Numbered from the stretch's first letter, positions 1 through 9,452 are shown. The stretch is 64,000 bases of DNA from Alloboseaceae bacterium BT-24-1 (GCA_025846845.1 JAOYTL010000021.1:16747-80746), one strand, 5' to 3'. Notes: generated by a model not told the origin, from the letters alone. Made by a program: numbers and translations.

Positions 1-322
1 CCGGCATCTCGGTCAGGCAGGGCAGGCACCAGGTCGCCCAGAGATTGACCAGCACGGTCTTGCCGCGAAAGGCCGAGAGCGTGGTTGGTTTGCCGTCCGG
101 GCCGTTGAAGGCGAGATCGGGCAGCAGCGCAGGCTGCTTGGCGACCTCGACAGCCGCGACCTCGCCCTTCGCCAGGGGACGCAGCGCTTCCACCTTCGTA
201 GCGGCCGCGCTGCAAGTGGAATTGCCGGCCGCGCCCCGTACGGAGTAGAAGGCCGCAGCGCCGCCGAGCGCAAGCAGCGCCAAGGCCCCACAGGCCATCA
301 CCATTTTCGACCGAGACGTCAT
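1..322 (-). CDS. TlpA-like thiol:disulfide oxidoreductase, C-terminus cut by window edge
   Basis: The gene reads leftward and leaves the window, so only about 107 N-terminal residues are visible. Residues 1-28 form a hydrophobic membrane anchor or signal segment. After a linker the thioredoxin fold begins, with the active-site motif WATWCLPC at about residues 96-102 (CxxC at 99/102). This is typical of TlpA/ResA/CycY proteins, which keep cysteines reduced in the periplasm, often for cytochrome c or copper-centre maturation. The start is the ATG at 320-322, 31 bp from the divergent argH start. Family membership is secure; the exact partner is not known. Confidence 0.9.
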   Translation of the reverse strand, partial: MTSRSKMVMACGALALLALGGAAAFYSVRGAAGNSTCSAAATKVEALRPLAKGEVAAVEVAKQPALLPDLAFNGPDGKPTTLSAFRGKTVLVNLWATWCLPCLTEMP

Positions 323-353
323 CGCGCGTCCTTGAAGAGCAGGAAAGACCGCC

Positions 354-1754
354 GTGAGCAACCGCATGTGGGGTGGGCGTTTCGCCACAGGTCCCGACGC
401 CATCATGGAGGAGATCAACGCCTCCATCGATTTCGACCAGCGCCTGTGGCGTCAGGATATCCGCGGCTCGCTGGCACATGCCGCCATGCTGGCCGAGACC
501 GGCATCCTGACGAAGGACGACGTGGACGTCATTTCGGCCGGACTCAAGGGCATAGAGGACGAGATCGAGGCTGGGCGCTTCACGTTCTCGCGCGCGCTCG
601 AAGACATCCACATGAACATCGAGAGCAATCTCAAGGAACGGATCGGGCTCGCCGCCGGGCGGCTGCACACCGCCCGTTCGCGCAACGACCAGGTCGCCAC
701 CGACATGCGGCTCTGGGTCCGCGATGCGCTCGACCAGCTCGACGAGCAGGTCGCCGACCTCCAGCTCGCGCTGGCGCAGAAGGCCGAGACCTATGCCGGC
801 GCGGTGATGCCGGGCTTCACCCATCTGCAGTCGGCCCAGCCGGTCACTTTCGGCCACCATCTGCTCGCCTATGTCGAGATGCTGGCACGTGACCGCAGCC
901 GGCTGCGCGATGCGCGCGAGCGGATGAACGAATGCCCGCTCGGCGCTGCCGCGCTCGCCGGCACCTCCTTCCCGATCGACCGGCACATGACCGCCAAGGC
1001 ACTCGGCTTCGCACGCCCGACGGCGAACTCGCTCGATTCGGTCTCGGACCGCGATTTCGTGCTGGAGACTTTGTCCGCCGCCTCGATCTGCGCCATGCAC
1101 CTGTCGCGCCTCGCCGAGGAGATCGTGCTGTGGGCGACGCCGCAATTCGGCTTCGTCAAGCTCTCCGACAAGTTCTCGACCGGCTCCTCGATCATGCCGC
1201 AGAAGCGCAATCCCGACGCAGCCGAGCTGGTGCGCGGCAAGGCGGGGCGCATCTTCGGGGCGCTGCAGGGCCTGCTGACGATGATGAAGGGCCTGCCGCT
1301 GACCTATTCGAAGGACATGCAGGAGGACAAGGAAGGCACCTTCGACGCGGTGCAGACCCTGTCGCTCTGCCTTGCCGCGAGCGCCGGCATGGTCCGCGAC
1401 ATGTCGCCCGACCTCAAGGTGATGAAGAAGGCGGCCGGCCTCGGCTATGCCACCGCGACCGATCTCGCCGACTGGCTGGTGCGCGTGCTGAAGATGCCGT
1501 TCCGCGATGCGCACCACGTCACCGGCCGGCTCGTCGGCATCGCCTCGGCCAAGGGCGTCGGGCTGGAGAAGCTCTCGCTTGCCGAGATGCAGGAGGTCGA
1601 GCCGAAGATCAGCGACGAGATCTTCGGCGTGCTCGGCGTCGAGCGCTCGGTGAAGAGCCGCGTCAGCTATGGCGGCACCGCGCCGGCCAATGTGAAGCGG
1701 CAGGCCAGGCGCTGGCTGAAGCTGCTCGCCAAGGACGCGAAGCCGCAGCCATGA
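354..1754 (+). CDS. argH: Argininosuccinate lyase
   Basis: It cleaves argininosuccinate to arginine and fumarate, the last step of arginine synthesis, in the cytoplasm. The 466-residue length is normal for the family. The fumarase/aspartase superfamily signature GSSIMPQKRNPD lies at residues 277-288 (the mobile catalytic loop with its Ser), and HTARSRNDQ near residue 105 is the conserved substrate-binding segment. The start is a GTG at 354 preceded by an AGGAAAG ribosome site. It is followed by a small lipoprotein gene and lysA on the same strand, a gene order I associate with alphaproteobacteria. Confidence 0.97.
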   Translation: MSNRMWGGRFATGPDAIMEEINASIDFDQRLWRQDIRGSLAHAAMLAETGILTKDDVDVISAGLKGIEDEIEAGRFTFSRALEDIHMNIESNLKERIGLAAGRLHTARSRNDQVATDMRLWVRDALDQLDEQVADLQLALAQKAETYAGAVMPGFTHLQSAQPVTFGHHLLAYVEMLARDRSRLRDARERMNECPLGAAALAGTSFPIDRHMTAKALGFARPTANSLDSVSDRDFVLETLSAASICAMHLSRLAEEIVLWATPQFGFVKLSDKFSTGSSIMPQKRNPDAAELVRGKAGRIFGALQGLLTMMKGLPLTYSKDMQEDKEGTFDAVQTLSLCLAASAGMVRDMSPDLKVMKKAAGLGYATATDLADWLVRVLKMPFRDAHHVTGRLVGIASAKGVGLEKLSLAEMQEVEPKISDEIFGVLGVERSVKSRVSYGGTAPANVKRQARRWLKLLAKDAKPQP

Positions 1755-1824
1755 TCCCGGCGCAAAGGCTCGCAAGCTTGCGCGCCATTCGCTACACTCG
1801 TCCCGAAGCTTCGCCCAAGGATCA

Positions 1825-2088
1825 TTGTTCGTGCCGCAATCCCGCCTGAAACTCGGCCGCACCGTGCTGGTGATCGGCCTGCTTGGCCTCGCGCTTGCGG
1901 CTTGCGGCCGCCGTGGACCGTTGGAGCCGCCGCCGAACGCCAAGAATGCGGTCGATCTGCCCGACAAGCAGACTGGCGCAGTGGAGAACACTTTCGCGAC
2001 GGACGCCTCGCCGCTCGGCAAGCCGCCGAAGCGCAACAAGGCGATCGAGGTTCCCGAGAAGCCCTTCGTGCTCGACCCGCTGCTCTGA
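1825..2088 (+). CDS. Small LptM/YifL-like lipoprotein
   Basis: This is an 87-residue (or 85-residue) protein with a short hydrophobic signal and the lipobox LALAAC, followed directly by GRRGPLEPPP. That CGxxGPL..P pattern is the hallmark of the small outer-membrane lipoprotein family called YifL or LptM, which in Escherichia coli helps mature the LptD lipopolysaccharide translocon. The start is ambiguous: a TTG at 1825 lies only 4 nt after AAGG, while a GTG at 1831 lies 10 nt after it. It sits between argH and lysA, ending 7 nt before lysA, so it is probably co-transcribed. The function is carried over from the family. Confidence 0.85.
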   Translation: MFVPQSRLKLGRTVLVIGLLGLALAACGRRGPLEPPPNAKNAVDLPDKQTGAVENTFATDASPLGKPPKRNKAIEVPEKPFVLDPLL

Positions 2089-2095
2089 GTCTCCG

Positions 2096-3385
2096 ATGCA
2101 TCACTTTGCCTATCGCGACGGCGCGCTCTTCGCCGAGGACGTCGACCTGCGCGAGATCGCGGAGACGGTCGGAACACCGGTCTATGTCTACTCTTCGGCG
2201 ACGATCGAGCGGCACTACCGCCTCTACGAAGCAGCGATGAAGTCGACTGCGCCGGGCAAGCCGGCGCATGTCTTCTACGCCATGAAGGCGAACAGCAATC
2301 TTGGCGTGCTGAAGACGCTGGCGGCGCTCGGCGCCGGCGCCGACACGGTCTCCGAGGGCGAGATCCGCAAGGCGCTGGCCGCTGGCTTCCCGGCCGACAA
2401 GATCGTCTTCTCCGGCGTCGGCAAGAGCGAAAGCGAGCTCGCCTTCGCCGTCGAGGCCGGGATCTTCCAGGTCAATATCGAGACCGAGGGCGAGCTCGAC
2501 CTGCTTTCGAAGGTTGCCCAGCGGCTGGGCAAGCGCCAAGAAGCAGTGTTCCGGGTCAATCCGGACATCGGCGCGGGCGGCCACGCCAAGATCACCACGG
2601 GGTCCTCGGCCAACAAGTTCGGCGTCTCCTTTGAGGAAGTGCATCGGCTCTATGCCCGCGCCGCCAACATGGCGGGCGTCAGGATCATGGGGCTCGCCGT
2701 GCATATCGGCAGCCAGATCCGCGAAGTCGGCGCCTTCGAGGCGGCCTATGCCAAGATGCGTGACCTCGTGCTGGCGTTGCGAGCGGAAGGACATCGCGTC
2801 GACCGGCTCGATCTCGGTGGCGGGCTCGGCATCCCCTACGACATCCCCAGGGAATTCGATCACGGACCCGGGCTGATCGAGGCCTATGCCGATATGGTCG
2901 CCAAGCTGATGCAGGGGCTCGATGCCGAGCTCGGTTTCGAGCCGGGCCGGCTGATCGTCGGCAATGCCGGCATCCTCCTGACCAGGGTGCTGCATCTCAA
3001 TCCGCGTCCGACCAAGCAGTTCCTCGTCGTCGACGCGGCGATGAACGACCTGCTGCGGCCGGCGATGTACGAGGCCTATCACGAAATCTGGCCGGTGGCG
3101 GAGCCGGAGGAGGGCGCGAAGACGATCGCCTACGACGTCGTCGGGCCGATCTGCGAATCAGGCGACACCTTCACCACCGGACGCGATCTCTCCGAGCTGA
3201 AGCCCGGCGACCTGATCGCCTTCATGACCGCCGGGGCTTACGGCGCCAGCATGTCCTCGACCTACAATCAGCGCCCGCTCGTCGCCGAAGTGCTGGTAAA
3301 GGGCGACAAATTCGCCGTGACGCGGCCGCGCCAGACCTATGAAGAGCTGATCGGCACGGATCGTGCACCGCCCTGGCTGCCCTGA
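2096..3385 (+). CDS. lysA: Diaminopimelate decarboxylase
   Basis: It converts meso-diaminopimelate to lysine and CO2 using PLP. The 429-residue protein has the alanine-racemase-like barrel with the PLP lysine at K64 in FYAMKANSN, the HIGSQ motif that follows strand 6, the GGGLGIPY phosphate-binding loop, and the C-terminal CESGDTF motif whose Cys contributes to the partner active site. I chose the ATG at 2096 because MHHFAYRDGALFAED is the usual N-terminus; the frame is open further upstream but overlaps the lipoprotein gene. It is the third gene of the argH-lipoprotein-lysA run. Confidence 0.97.
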   Translation: MHHFAYRDGALFAEDVDLREIAETVGTPVYVYSSATIERHYRLYEAAMKSTAPGKPAHVFYAMKANSNLGVLKTLAALGAGADTVSEGEIRKALAAGFPADKIVFSGVGKSESELAFAVEAGIFQVNIETEGELDLLSKVAQRLGKRQEAVFRVNPDIGAGGHAKITTGSSANKFGVSFEEVHRLYARAANMAGVRIMGLAVHIGSQIREVGAFEAAYAKMRDLVLALRAEGHRVDRLDLGGGLGIPYDIPREFDHGPGLIEAYADMVAKLMQGLDAELGFEPGRLIVGNAGILLTRVLHLNPRPTKQFLVVDAAMNDLLRPAMYEAYHEIWPVAEPEEGAKTIAYDVVGPICESGDTFTTGRDLSELKPGDLIAFMTAGAYGASMSSTYNQRPLVAEVLVKGDKFAVTRPRQTYEELIGTDRAPPWLP

Positions 3386-3519
3386 CGACGCTTCACAATT
3401 CCCGGAGCGCCTGTGGGCTCGGGCGCCTCAGTGCTGGTCACGCCACATTCCCGTGCTAGCCTGCTTGCTCGATCGATGAAGCCAATTGAGGCGCCGCGGG
3501 GGGCGGCTCGGAGCATCGG

Positions 3520-6219
3520 ATGAGCGAAACACCGCGCCGTACGGCGCCTGACTTAGGTGGGACGATCCGCAAGCGGCTGGAACGCCTCACCATGGCGTCG
3601 CGGCTGTCTTTGGCCTGGGAGCGGCTCTGGCCAAAGCTCTGGGCGCCGCTCGGCGTCGTGCTGCTGTTTCTCGCCGTCTCCTGGTTCGGACTCTGGCTGC
3701 ATTTGCCTTGGTGGGGCCGGGCCGCCGGCTCCGCCATCTTCGCTTTGGCGCTGCTTGGAAGCTTCTGGCCGGCCGTGACCGGCCGCTGGCCGAGCCGCCG
3801 CGAAGCGCTGGCCCGGCTCGACCACTCCATGGATGGTGCGCATCGCCCGGCGACGGCGCTCGAGGATACGCTTGCCGTCGGCGGCAAGGACCCTGTCTCG
3901 CAGGCGCTGTGGACGCTGCACATGCAGCGGCAGGGCGCCCATGTCGCGGCGCTGAAGGTCGCCCCTCCGCAACCGCATATGGCCGGGCGCGACAAGCGGG
4001 CGCTGCGTGCCGCGCCTCTGGTTGCCGCTGTCGCCGGCTTCTTCGTCGCGGGACATGAAGTTCTGCCACGACTCACTGCAGCCTTCGACTGGCGCGGCCC
4101 GGCGCTTGCCGCCGCTGCGGTGCGGATCGACGCCTGGATCGACCCGCCAGCCTATACGCGCATGCCGCCGATCCTGATCGACTTCGCCAGGCTGGCGAGC
4201 CCGAATTTCAACGTGCCCGAGAAGTCGACGGTGGTGGTGCGCATCGCCGGGCGTAGCGGCATGGACGTCGCGACCACCGGCCGGCTCGATGCCGTGCCGG
4301 TCGAGGGCAAGCCCGGCGAAGCTAAGCCGGCCGATGCCAAGGCCCCGCCGACGAATACCGTCGCGGTGACGGAGAAGCGCTATCTGCTCGCCGGCGACGG
4401 CACCTTGCGCATCATCGGCTCGGGCGCTCCCGGCCAGACGCTGAGCCTGCACGCGATCATCGACCAGAAGCCGGAGATCGCTTTCGCCGAACCGCCCAAG
4501 CCGGTCAGCGGCGTGCAGGGCGGGCTCGGCATCAGCTATCGCGCCAAGGACGATTACGGCATCGCCTCGGCCGAGGTCGTCGTCTCGCGCGTCGCTCCGC
4601 TCGCCGGCGGCCGCTCGCTGGTGGAGGCGCCCAAGCAGATCCTGCCGGTGCCGTCCTCCGGCTCCGGCGAAGACGAGATGAAGAGCACGGTCGACTTCTC
4701 GGCGCATCCCTGGGCCGGCGCCAAGGTCAATATGAGCCTCCTGGCGCGCGACGAGACCGGGCAGGAGGGGCGTAGCGAGACGGTCGAGGTCGTGCTGCCG
4801 CAGCGGACCTTCACCAAGCCGCTGGCCAAGGCGTTGGTCGAGCAGCGCCGCAAGCTGATCATGGACGTCGAGACGCGCAGAAACGTGCAGCTCGCGCTCG
4901 ACGCGCTCATGATCGAGCCGGACCGCTTCATGAAGGAGACCGGCGTCTATCTCGGCATGCGCATGATCGGCGAACGGTTGCGCCGGGCCGCCAGCGACGA
5001 CCAGCTGCGCGACGCAGCCGAGATGATGTGGGCGCTGGCGCTGCAGCTCGAGGATGGCGACCTGTCGGATGCCGAAAAGGCACTGCGGGCCGCGCAGGAG
5101 AACCTGCAGCAGGCACTCGATCGCGGCGCCACCGAGGACGAGATCAAGAAGCTCACCGAAGAGATGCGCCGGGCCATGGACCGGTTCATGCGCGAGCTTG
5201 CCCAGCAGATGCAGCGCCAGCAGCAGAACGGCGAGCGGGATCAGGCGCAGCTGCCCGAGAATTTCCGCACGGTGACGCCGCGCGACCTGCAGAACATGCT
5301 CAATCGCATCGAGGAATTGTCGAAGCGTGGCGACATGGCCGAGGCGCAGCGCCTGATGGAGGAGCTCAACAACCTCCTGAACAACCTCAAGACGGCGCGT
5401 CCTGGCCAGCAGGATCCGCGGCAGCGCGAGATGAACCAGGCGCTCGGCGATCTCGACCGGATGACGCGCGAGCAGCAGCAATTGCGCGACGAGACCTATC
5501 AGCAGGACCAGCAACGCCAGAACCGGGCCCAGCGCGGCCAGCGCCCCGGCCAGCAGCAGGCGCGTCCCGGCCAGCAGGGCCAGCGCCAGCAAGGGCAGCA
5601 GGGCCAGCGCGGGCAGCGTGGCCAGCAACCCGGACAGCAGCCTGGCGAGAGCGGTGAAGAAGGTGAGGGCGAGGACGGCCAGAACGCCGAGGGCGGGCAG
5701 GGCCAGGGCCAGGGCCTGTCGCAACGCCAGCAGGCCTTGCGCGAGCGCCTGCAGGACCTGCAGCGGCGCATGCGCGGCATGGGCGCCGATCCGGGCGAGC
5801 TCGGCGAGGCCGAGGACGCCATGCGCGATGCGGAGGGCCAGCTCGGCCAGGGTCAGGATGGGCAGGCCGTCGACGCGCAGGGTCGCGCGCTCGAAGCGCT
5901 GCGCAAGGGTGGCCAGAACCTCGCCCAGCAGATGCAGGGCGAGCCCGGCGAAGGCGAGGGCAACGAGAACGCCTATGGCGAGCCAGACGGGCGGCCGGCC
6001 GGCCGGCCTTCGGCGCAGCAGCGCGACAACAATGACCCGCTCGGGCGACCGCAGCGCCAGCGCGACTGGGCCGATGGCCGCGTGCGTGTGCCGGGTGCCG
6101 ACGAGAGCGCGACACAGCGGGCGCGGCGCATCCTCGAGGAATTGCGCCGGCGCCTCGGCGACCCGCTGCGCCCGACCGAGGAGCTCGACTATCTTGAGCG
6201 CCTGCTACGGCGGAATTGA
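3520..6219 (+). CDS. TIGR02302/DUF4175 family membrane protein
   Basis: An 899-residue protein of a family found mainly in alphaproteobacteria; its function is unknown. Two hydrophobic segments (about residues 43-60 and 65-87) and a third near 165-182 anchor it. A long charged, mostly extramembrane part follows, with predicted coiled-coil helices at about 490-630. Residues about 660-740 are an extreme Gln/Gly/Arg low-complexity stretch with repeated GQQGQR units. The C-terminal 30 residues (ILEELRRRLGDPLRP) are well ordered and typical of the family. It follows lysA by 134 bp and ends at a strong terminator. The name is supported by overall architecture; no activity should be inferred. Confidence 0.85.
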   Translation: MSETPRRTAPDLGGTIRKRLERLTMASRLSLAWERLWPKLWAPLGVVLLFLAVSWFGLWLHLPWWGRAAGSAIFALALLGSFWPAVTGRWPSRREALARLDHSMDGAHRPATALEDTLAVGGKDPVSQALWTLHMQRQGAHVAALKVAPPQPHMAGRDKRALRAAPLVAAVAGFFVAGHEVLPRLTAAFDWRGPALAAAAVRIDAWIDPPAYTRMPPILIDFARLASPNFNVPEKSTVVVRIAGRSGMDVATTGRLDAVPVEGKPGEAKPADAKAPPTNTVAVTEKRYLLAGDGTLRIIGSGAPGQTLSLHAIIDQKPEIAFAEPPKPVSGVQGGLGISYRAKDDYGIASAEVVVSRVAPLAGGRSLVEAPKQILPVPSSGSGEDEMKSTVDFSAHPWAGAKVNMSLLARDETGQEGRSETVEVVLPQRTFTKPLAKALVEQRRKLIMDVETRRNVQLALDALMIEPDRFMKETGVYLGMRMIGERLRRAASDDQLRDAAEMMWALALQLEDGDLSDAEKALRAAQENLQQALDRGATEDEIKKLTEEMRRAMDRFMRELAQQMQRQQQNGERDQAQLPENFRTVTPRDLQNMLNRIEELSKRGDMAEAQRLMEELNNLLNNLKTARPGQQDPRQREMNQALGDLDRMTREQQQLRDETYQQDQQRQNRAQRGQRPGQQQARPGQQGQRQQGQQGQRGQRGQQPGQQPGESGEEGEGEDGQNAEGGQGQGQGLSQRQQALRERLQDLQRRMRGMGADPGELGEAEDAMRDAEGQLGQGQDGQAVDAQGRALEALRKGGQNLAQQMQGEPGEGEGNENAYGEPDGRPAGRPSAQQRDNNDPLGRPQRQRDWADGRVRVPGADESATQRARRILEELRRRLGDPLRPTEELDYLERLLRRN

Positions 6220-6221
6220 TG

Positions 6222-6246
6222 AAAGGCCGCGCTGAGCGCGGCCTTT
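6222..6246. terminator. Hairpin terminator between convergent genes
   Basis: Three bases after the stop codon of the DUF4175 gene there is a perfect 11-bp stem (AAAGGCCGCGC / GCGCGGCCTTT) with a TGA loop. It ends in TTTCCTTT on the plus strand and begins with AAA, so it could also end transcription from the opposite strand. The convergent aminotransferase gene ends at 6257. Confidence 0.85.
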
Positions 6247-6256
6247 CCTTTGAGAA

Positions 6257-7558
6257 TCAGCCCGCCCGATTGCCCGAGACGACCGCGAGCGCCGCGATGA
6301 AGCGGTCGAGGTCTGCCTCCGTCAGATAGGGCGCCGGGGAGATGCGGATGGTGTTGCCCTTGGCGACGCCACCGCGACGCACCGTCATCACCTTGTGCTG
6401 GTCGCGCAGCGCCGCGACGACGGCGTTGCAGTCGGCGGCGGAGCGCTTGCCCGTCAGCGCGAAGGAGGTGATGCCCGCGACCATCTCCGGGTCGTCCGGC
6501 GTCTGGATCTCGACACCTTTGAGCTCGCGCGCCCGGGCGACCCAGTAATTGCGGAGGTGGCGGTAGCGTGCCTCCTTGGCCTGCGGGCCGACCTCCTGAT
6601 GCAGGGCCAGTGCGGCAGGGACAGCGAGCTGGGCGGCGAAGTTCGGCGTGCCGGTATGGATGCGCGAGCGGACATCATCCGCCTTGAAGTCCTCGTCGCC
6701 ATAATGGGTGTCGATGTCGGCCAGCCGATCGCGGGCGATGTACATGACGCCGACGCCAAGCGGCGCGCCGATCCATTTGTGCAGGTTGAAGCCGATGAAA
6801 TCGACGCCGAGGTCCTTGGCCTTGAAGTCGACCTGACCCCAGCTATGGGCGGCGTCGAGGATGACGTCGATGCCGCGCGCCTTGGCCATGGCGGCAAGCT
6901 CCTTGACCGGCATCATCAGCCCGGTGCGGTGGCTGATATGGGTGAGCAGCAGCAGCTTCGTCTTCGGATTGGCCTTGAGCGCGGCCTCATAGGCTGCCAG
7001 CACATTGGCCTTGGTCGCTGGCTCGGGGATGTCGAATTTTGCGACCTCGACGCCGCGCCGGCCCTTGAGCCAGTTCATCGCGTACTGCATCGAATCATAG
7101 TCAAGATCGGCATAGAGCACGCCGTCGCCGGGTTTCAGCTTGTTGTAGCCGGCGATCAGGGTCTGCAGCGCTTCGGTCGCGCCACGGGTCAGCGCGATCT
7201 CCTCGCGCGCCACGCCGAGGAACCCAGCCACCGGCGTGCGGACGTCGTCGAGGTCCTGGCCGATCTTGGTGCGGGCGTAGACCGTATTCTCGAAGTTCAC
7301 GAAGTCGGTCAGGCGCTTGTATTCGGCCTTCACCGGCTCGGCCATGATGCCCCAATAGCCGTTCTCCAGGTTCACCATGTCGGGCGTGACGCTGTAGAGG
7401 CGCCGGACCGAATCCCAATAGCCGGTGTCGGTGCCGAGGCCGCTCGTCGGCAGGGCCGGAAGCGAGCGAGCGAGGGCGGGGGCTGCTGCTACGGCGAAGG
7501 CGGCAGTGCCGAGCGCGGCGAGCAGCGTGCGGCGGCTGAGGGCGGTCTGGTCGGTCAT
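6257..7558 (-). CDS. Tat-exported class V aminotransferase
   Basis: A 433-residue PLP enzyme of the class V aminotransferase group, similar to isopenicillin-N epimerase and cysteine desulfurase-like proteins. The N-terminus SRRTLLAALG followed by an Ala-rich stretch ending in ALA is a twin-arginine signal, so the folded holoenzyme is probably exported to the periplasm. The PLP lysine is K261 in NLHKWIGAPLG, and DAAHSWGQ at 235-242 holds the Asp/His cofactor contacts. Substrate is unknown. The gene stands alone, convergent to DUF4175 and divergent from the GH19 gene. Confidence 0.85.
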   Translation of the reverse strand: MTDQTALSRRTLLAALGTAAFAVAAAPALARSLPALPTSGLGTDTGYWDSVRRLYSVTPDMVNLENGYWGIMAEPVKAEYKRLTDFVNFENTVYARTKIGQDLDDVRTPVAGFLGVAREEIALTRGATEALQTLIAGYNKLKPGDGVLYADLDYDSMQYAMNWLKGRRGVEVAKFDIPEPATKANVLAAYEAALKANPKTKLLLLTHISHRTGLMMPVKELAAMAKARGIDVILDAAHSWGQVDFKAKDLGVDFIGFNLHKWIGAPLGVGVMYIARDRLADIDTHYGDEDFKADDVRSRIHTGTPNFAAQLAVPAALALHQEVGPQAKEARYRHLRNYWVARARELKGVEIQTPDDPEMVAGITSFALTGKRSAADCNAVVAALRDQHKVMTVRRGGVAKGNTIRISPAPYLTEADLDRFIAALAVVSGNRAG

Positions 7559-7691
7559 GGCGGGTTTTTCCTGAGGTGGTGGCCCTCGCTAGACACCGGC
7601 TGTTTCAGGGGCATGACGCTGGCAGGGCCGATTTATCCCCGCCCTGCGAAACCGGTGCATACTCGCGCAAAGCGCCAACGGGAGTGCCGCC

Positions 7692-8294
7692 ATGTCGATG
7701 CAGGGATCGCCAGCCGAAGAAGCGCCGAACGAGGAGCCGCAGGTTCCGCGGGCGCCGGATCTTGCCGTCACCGTCGCGCGGCTCGCCCGCCTGGCGCCGA
7801 TCGGCAAGGCCGAGCTGATGAACAACATCGCCCTGCATTTCGACCGTCTCGCCGCCGAGGCCGATCTGAGGACGCCGTTGCGCGTCTGCCATTTCCTGGC
7901 GCAGGCCGCGCACGAGACCGACCGTTTCCGCACGCTGGAGGAGAAGGGCGGGAAGAAGCAGTTCGCTCGCTACGAAGGCCGCGCCGATCTCGGCAACACC
8001 GAGCCCGGCGATGGTGCGCGCTATCACGGGCGCGGCATTTTCCAGCTGACTGGCCGGGCCAATTACAAGCGCATCGGGCGGATGCTGAACGTCGATCTCG
8101 AAGGGCGGCCGGAGCTGGCGCTCGACCCGCGTATCTCGGTCCAGATCGCCTTTGCCTACTGGCGCGATCGCAAGATCAACGCCGCGGCCGATCGCGATGA
8201 CGCGGCGCGCATCACCCAGCTGATCAATGGCGGCGCCAACGGCCTCGCCGACCGCCGGCAATTGCTGACGACGGCGAAGGGCATCTGGTTCTAA
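7692..8294 (+). CDS. GH19-family chitinase/endolysin-like protein
   Basis: A 200-residue protein with the GH19 lysozyme-like core: FLAQAAHETDRF (catalytic Glu at about E75), YEGR..LGNT, and GRGIFQLTGRANY at 113-125. Proteins of this size usually act as peptidoglycan-degrading endolysins and often come from phage. No signal peptide is visible; the first 25 residues are Pro/Glu-rich and polar. No holin, spanin or phage structural gene lies nearby, so it is either a domesticated single gene or a housekeeping muramidase. It ends 3 bp from the convergent PLP gene. Confidence 0.85.
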   Translation: MSMQGSPAEEAPNEEPQVPRAPDLAVTVARLARLAPIGKAELMNNIALHFDRLAAEADLRTPLRVCHFLAQAAHETDRFRTLEEKGGKKQFARYEGRADLGNTEPGDGARYHGRGIFQLTGRANYKRIGRMLNVDLEGRPELALDPRISVQIAFAYWRDRKINAAADRDDAARITQLINGGANGLADRRQLLTTAKGIWF

Positions 8295-8297
8295 GCC

Positions 8298-9452
8298 TCA
8301 GCGGTGACCGGCCTTCAGCGCCTGGTCGAGATCGGCATAGAGATCGTCAACGTCCTCGATGCCGGTCGAGAGGCGCAGCAAGTCTGGCGGGCAGGGCGAG
8401 CCGGCACCCTCGATCGAGGCGCGGTGCTCGATCAGGCTCTCGACACCGCCGAGCGAGGTGGCGCGCTTGTAGAGCTCGACATGGGCGGCCGACTTGATCG
8501 CCGCTGCCTCGCCGCCGCTGACCTGGACCGAGAGCATGAAACCGAAACCGCCCTCCATCTGGCGCGCCGCGATGTCATGGCCGGGATGCTGCGGCAGGCC
8601 GGGGTAGAGCACCCGCGAGACCAGCGGGTGGGCGGACAGCTTCTGCGCCAGTGCCATGGCCGAGGCCGACTGGCGCTCCTGCCGGACATGGAGCGTGCGC
8701 ATGCCGCGCATCAGCAGATAGGCCTCGAATGGGCCGAGGATGCCGCCCTGGCCCTTGCGCACGGTCTTGATGCGGGCCCAGAAATCGTCGTCCTGCCGGG
8801 CACAGAGCGCGCCGGCGATCACATCGGAATGGCCGTTGAGCACCTTCGTAGCGGCATGCATGACGATGTTGGCGCCGAGTGTGAGCGGGCGGGTGTGCAC
8901 AGGCGAGGCGCAGGTCGAGTCGACTGCGAGCCTAGCGCCTGCCGCATGGGTGATCTCTGCGGCGGCAGCGATGTCGGTGATGGTCCAGAGCGGGTTGGAT
9001 GGCGTTTCAATCCAGACCAGCTTGGTGACGCCGGGCTTCACGGCGGCCTTCAGCTTGTTGAGATCGTCGGTCTCGACGAAGTCGATCTTCAGCCCCCAGC
9101 GCGTCGCCTCGGTCAGCAGCCAGGAACGCAGCGCCCAGTACATCACCTTGGAGGCAACGACGTGATCGCCAGGGGACAGCGCCTGGAACACGGCGGTCGC
9201 TGCCGCCATGCCCGAGCCGAACAGCAGGGCGCCGGCCTTGGCCTCCTCCAGCATGGCGAGCACGGCCTGCGCCTCGTGCACCGTCTCATTGTCCGGTCGG
9301 CCATAGATGAAGCCTGAGGAATAGGCGTTGTCCTCGTCGCGGATATAGGTGGTGGCGACATGGATCGGCGGCACCACGGCCTTGGTCAGCGGGTCGATCT
9401 TGCCCATCGCCTGCGCAGCGAGCGAACGGGGATGGAGCGGGCGCGCGGTCAT
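8298..9452 (-). CDS. Cys/Met metabolism PLP-dependent enzyme (cystathionine gamma-synthase/beta-lyase type)
   Basis: A 384-residue protein of the trans-sulfuration PLP family. It has GFIYGRPDNETVHEAQ near residue 47, the PLP lysine K203 in MHAATKVLNGHSDVIAG, and SLGGVESLIEHR near 340, all conserved in cystathionine gamma-synthases, beta-lyases and related O-acylhomoserine enzymes. Length is normal. Which sulfur compound it handles cannot be read from the motifs, so no symbol is given. It is a single gene, 106 bp from the divergent TspO gene. Confidence 0.88.
   Translation of the reverse strand: MTARPLHPRSLAAQAMGKIDPLTKAVVPPIHVATTYIRDEDNAYSSGFIYGRPDNETVHEAQAVLAMLEEAKAGALLFGSGMAAATAVFQALSPGDHVVASKVMYWALRSWLLTEATRWGLKIDFVETDDLNKLKAAVKPGVTKLVWIETPSNPLWTITDIAAAAEITHAAGARLAVDSTCASPVHTRPLTLGANIVMHAATKVLNGHSDVIAGALCARQDDDFWARIKTVRKGQGGILGPFEAYLLMRGMRTLHVRQERQSASAMALAQKLSAHPLVSRVLYPGLPQHPGHDIAARQMEGGFGFMLSVQVSGGEAAAIKSAAHVELYKRATSLGGVESLIEHRASIEGAGSPCPPDLLRLSTGIEDVDDLYADLDQALKAGHR

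Noticed and set aside
3553..5724. 723-codon open frame on the minus strand
   Set aside because: It is antisense to the DUF4175 gene; its Leu/Ala-rich translation mirrors the Gln/Gly codons of the real gene, and it has no family motif or ribosome site.
6395..8200. 601-codon open frame on the plus strand
   Set aside because: It runs antisense through the class V aminotransferase gene and then out of frame through the GH19 gene; both of those show clear motifs.
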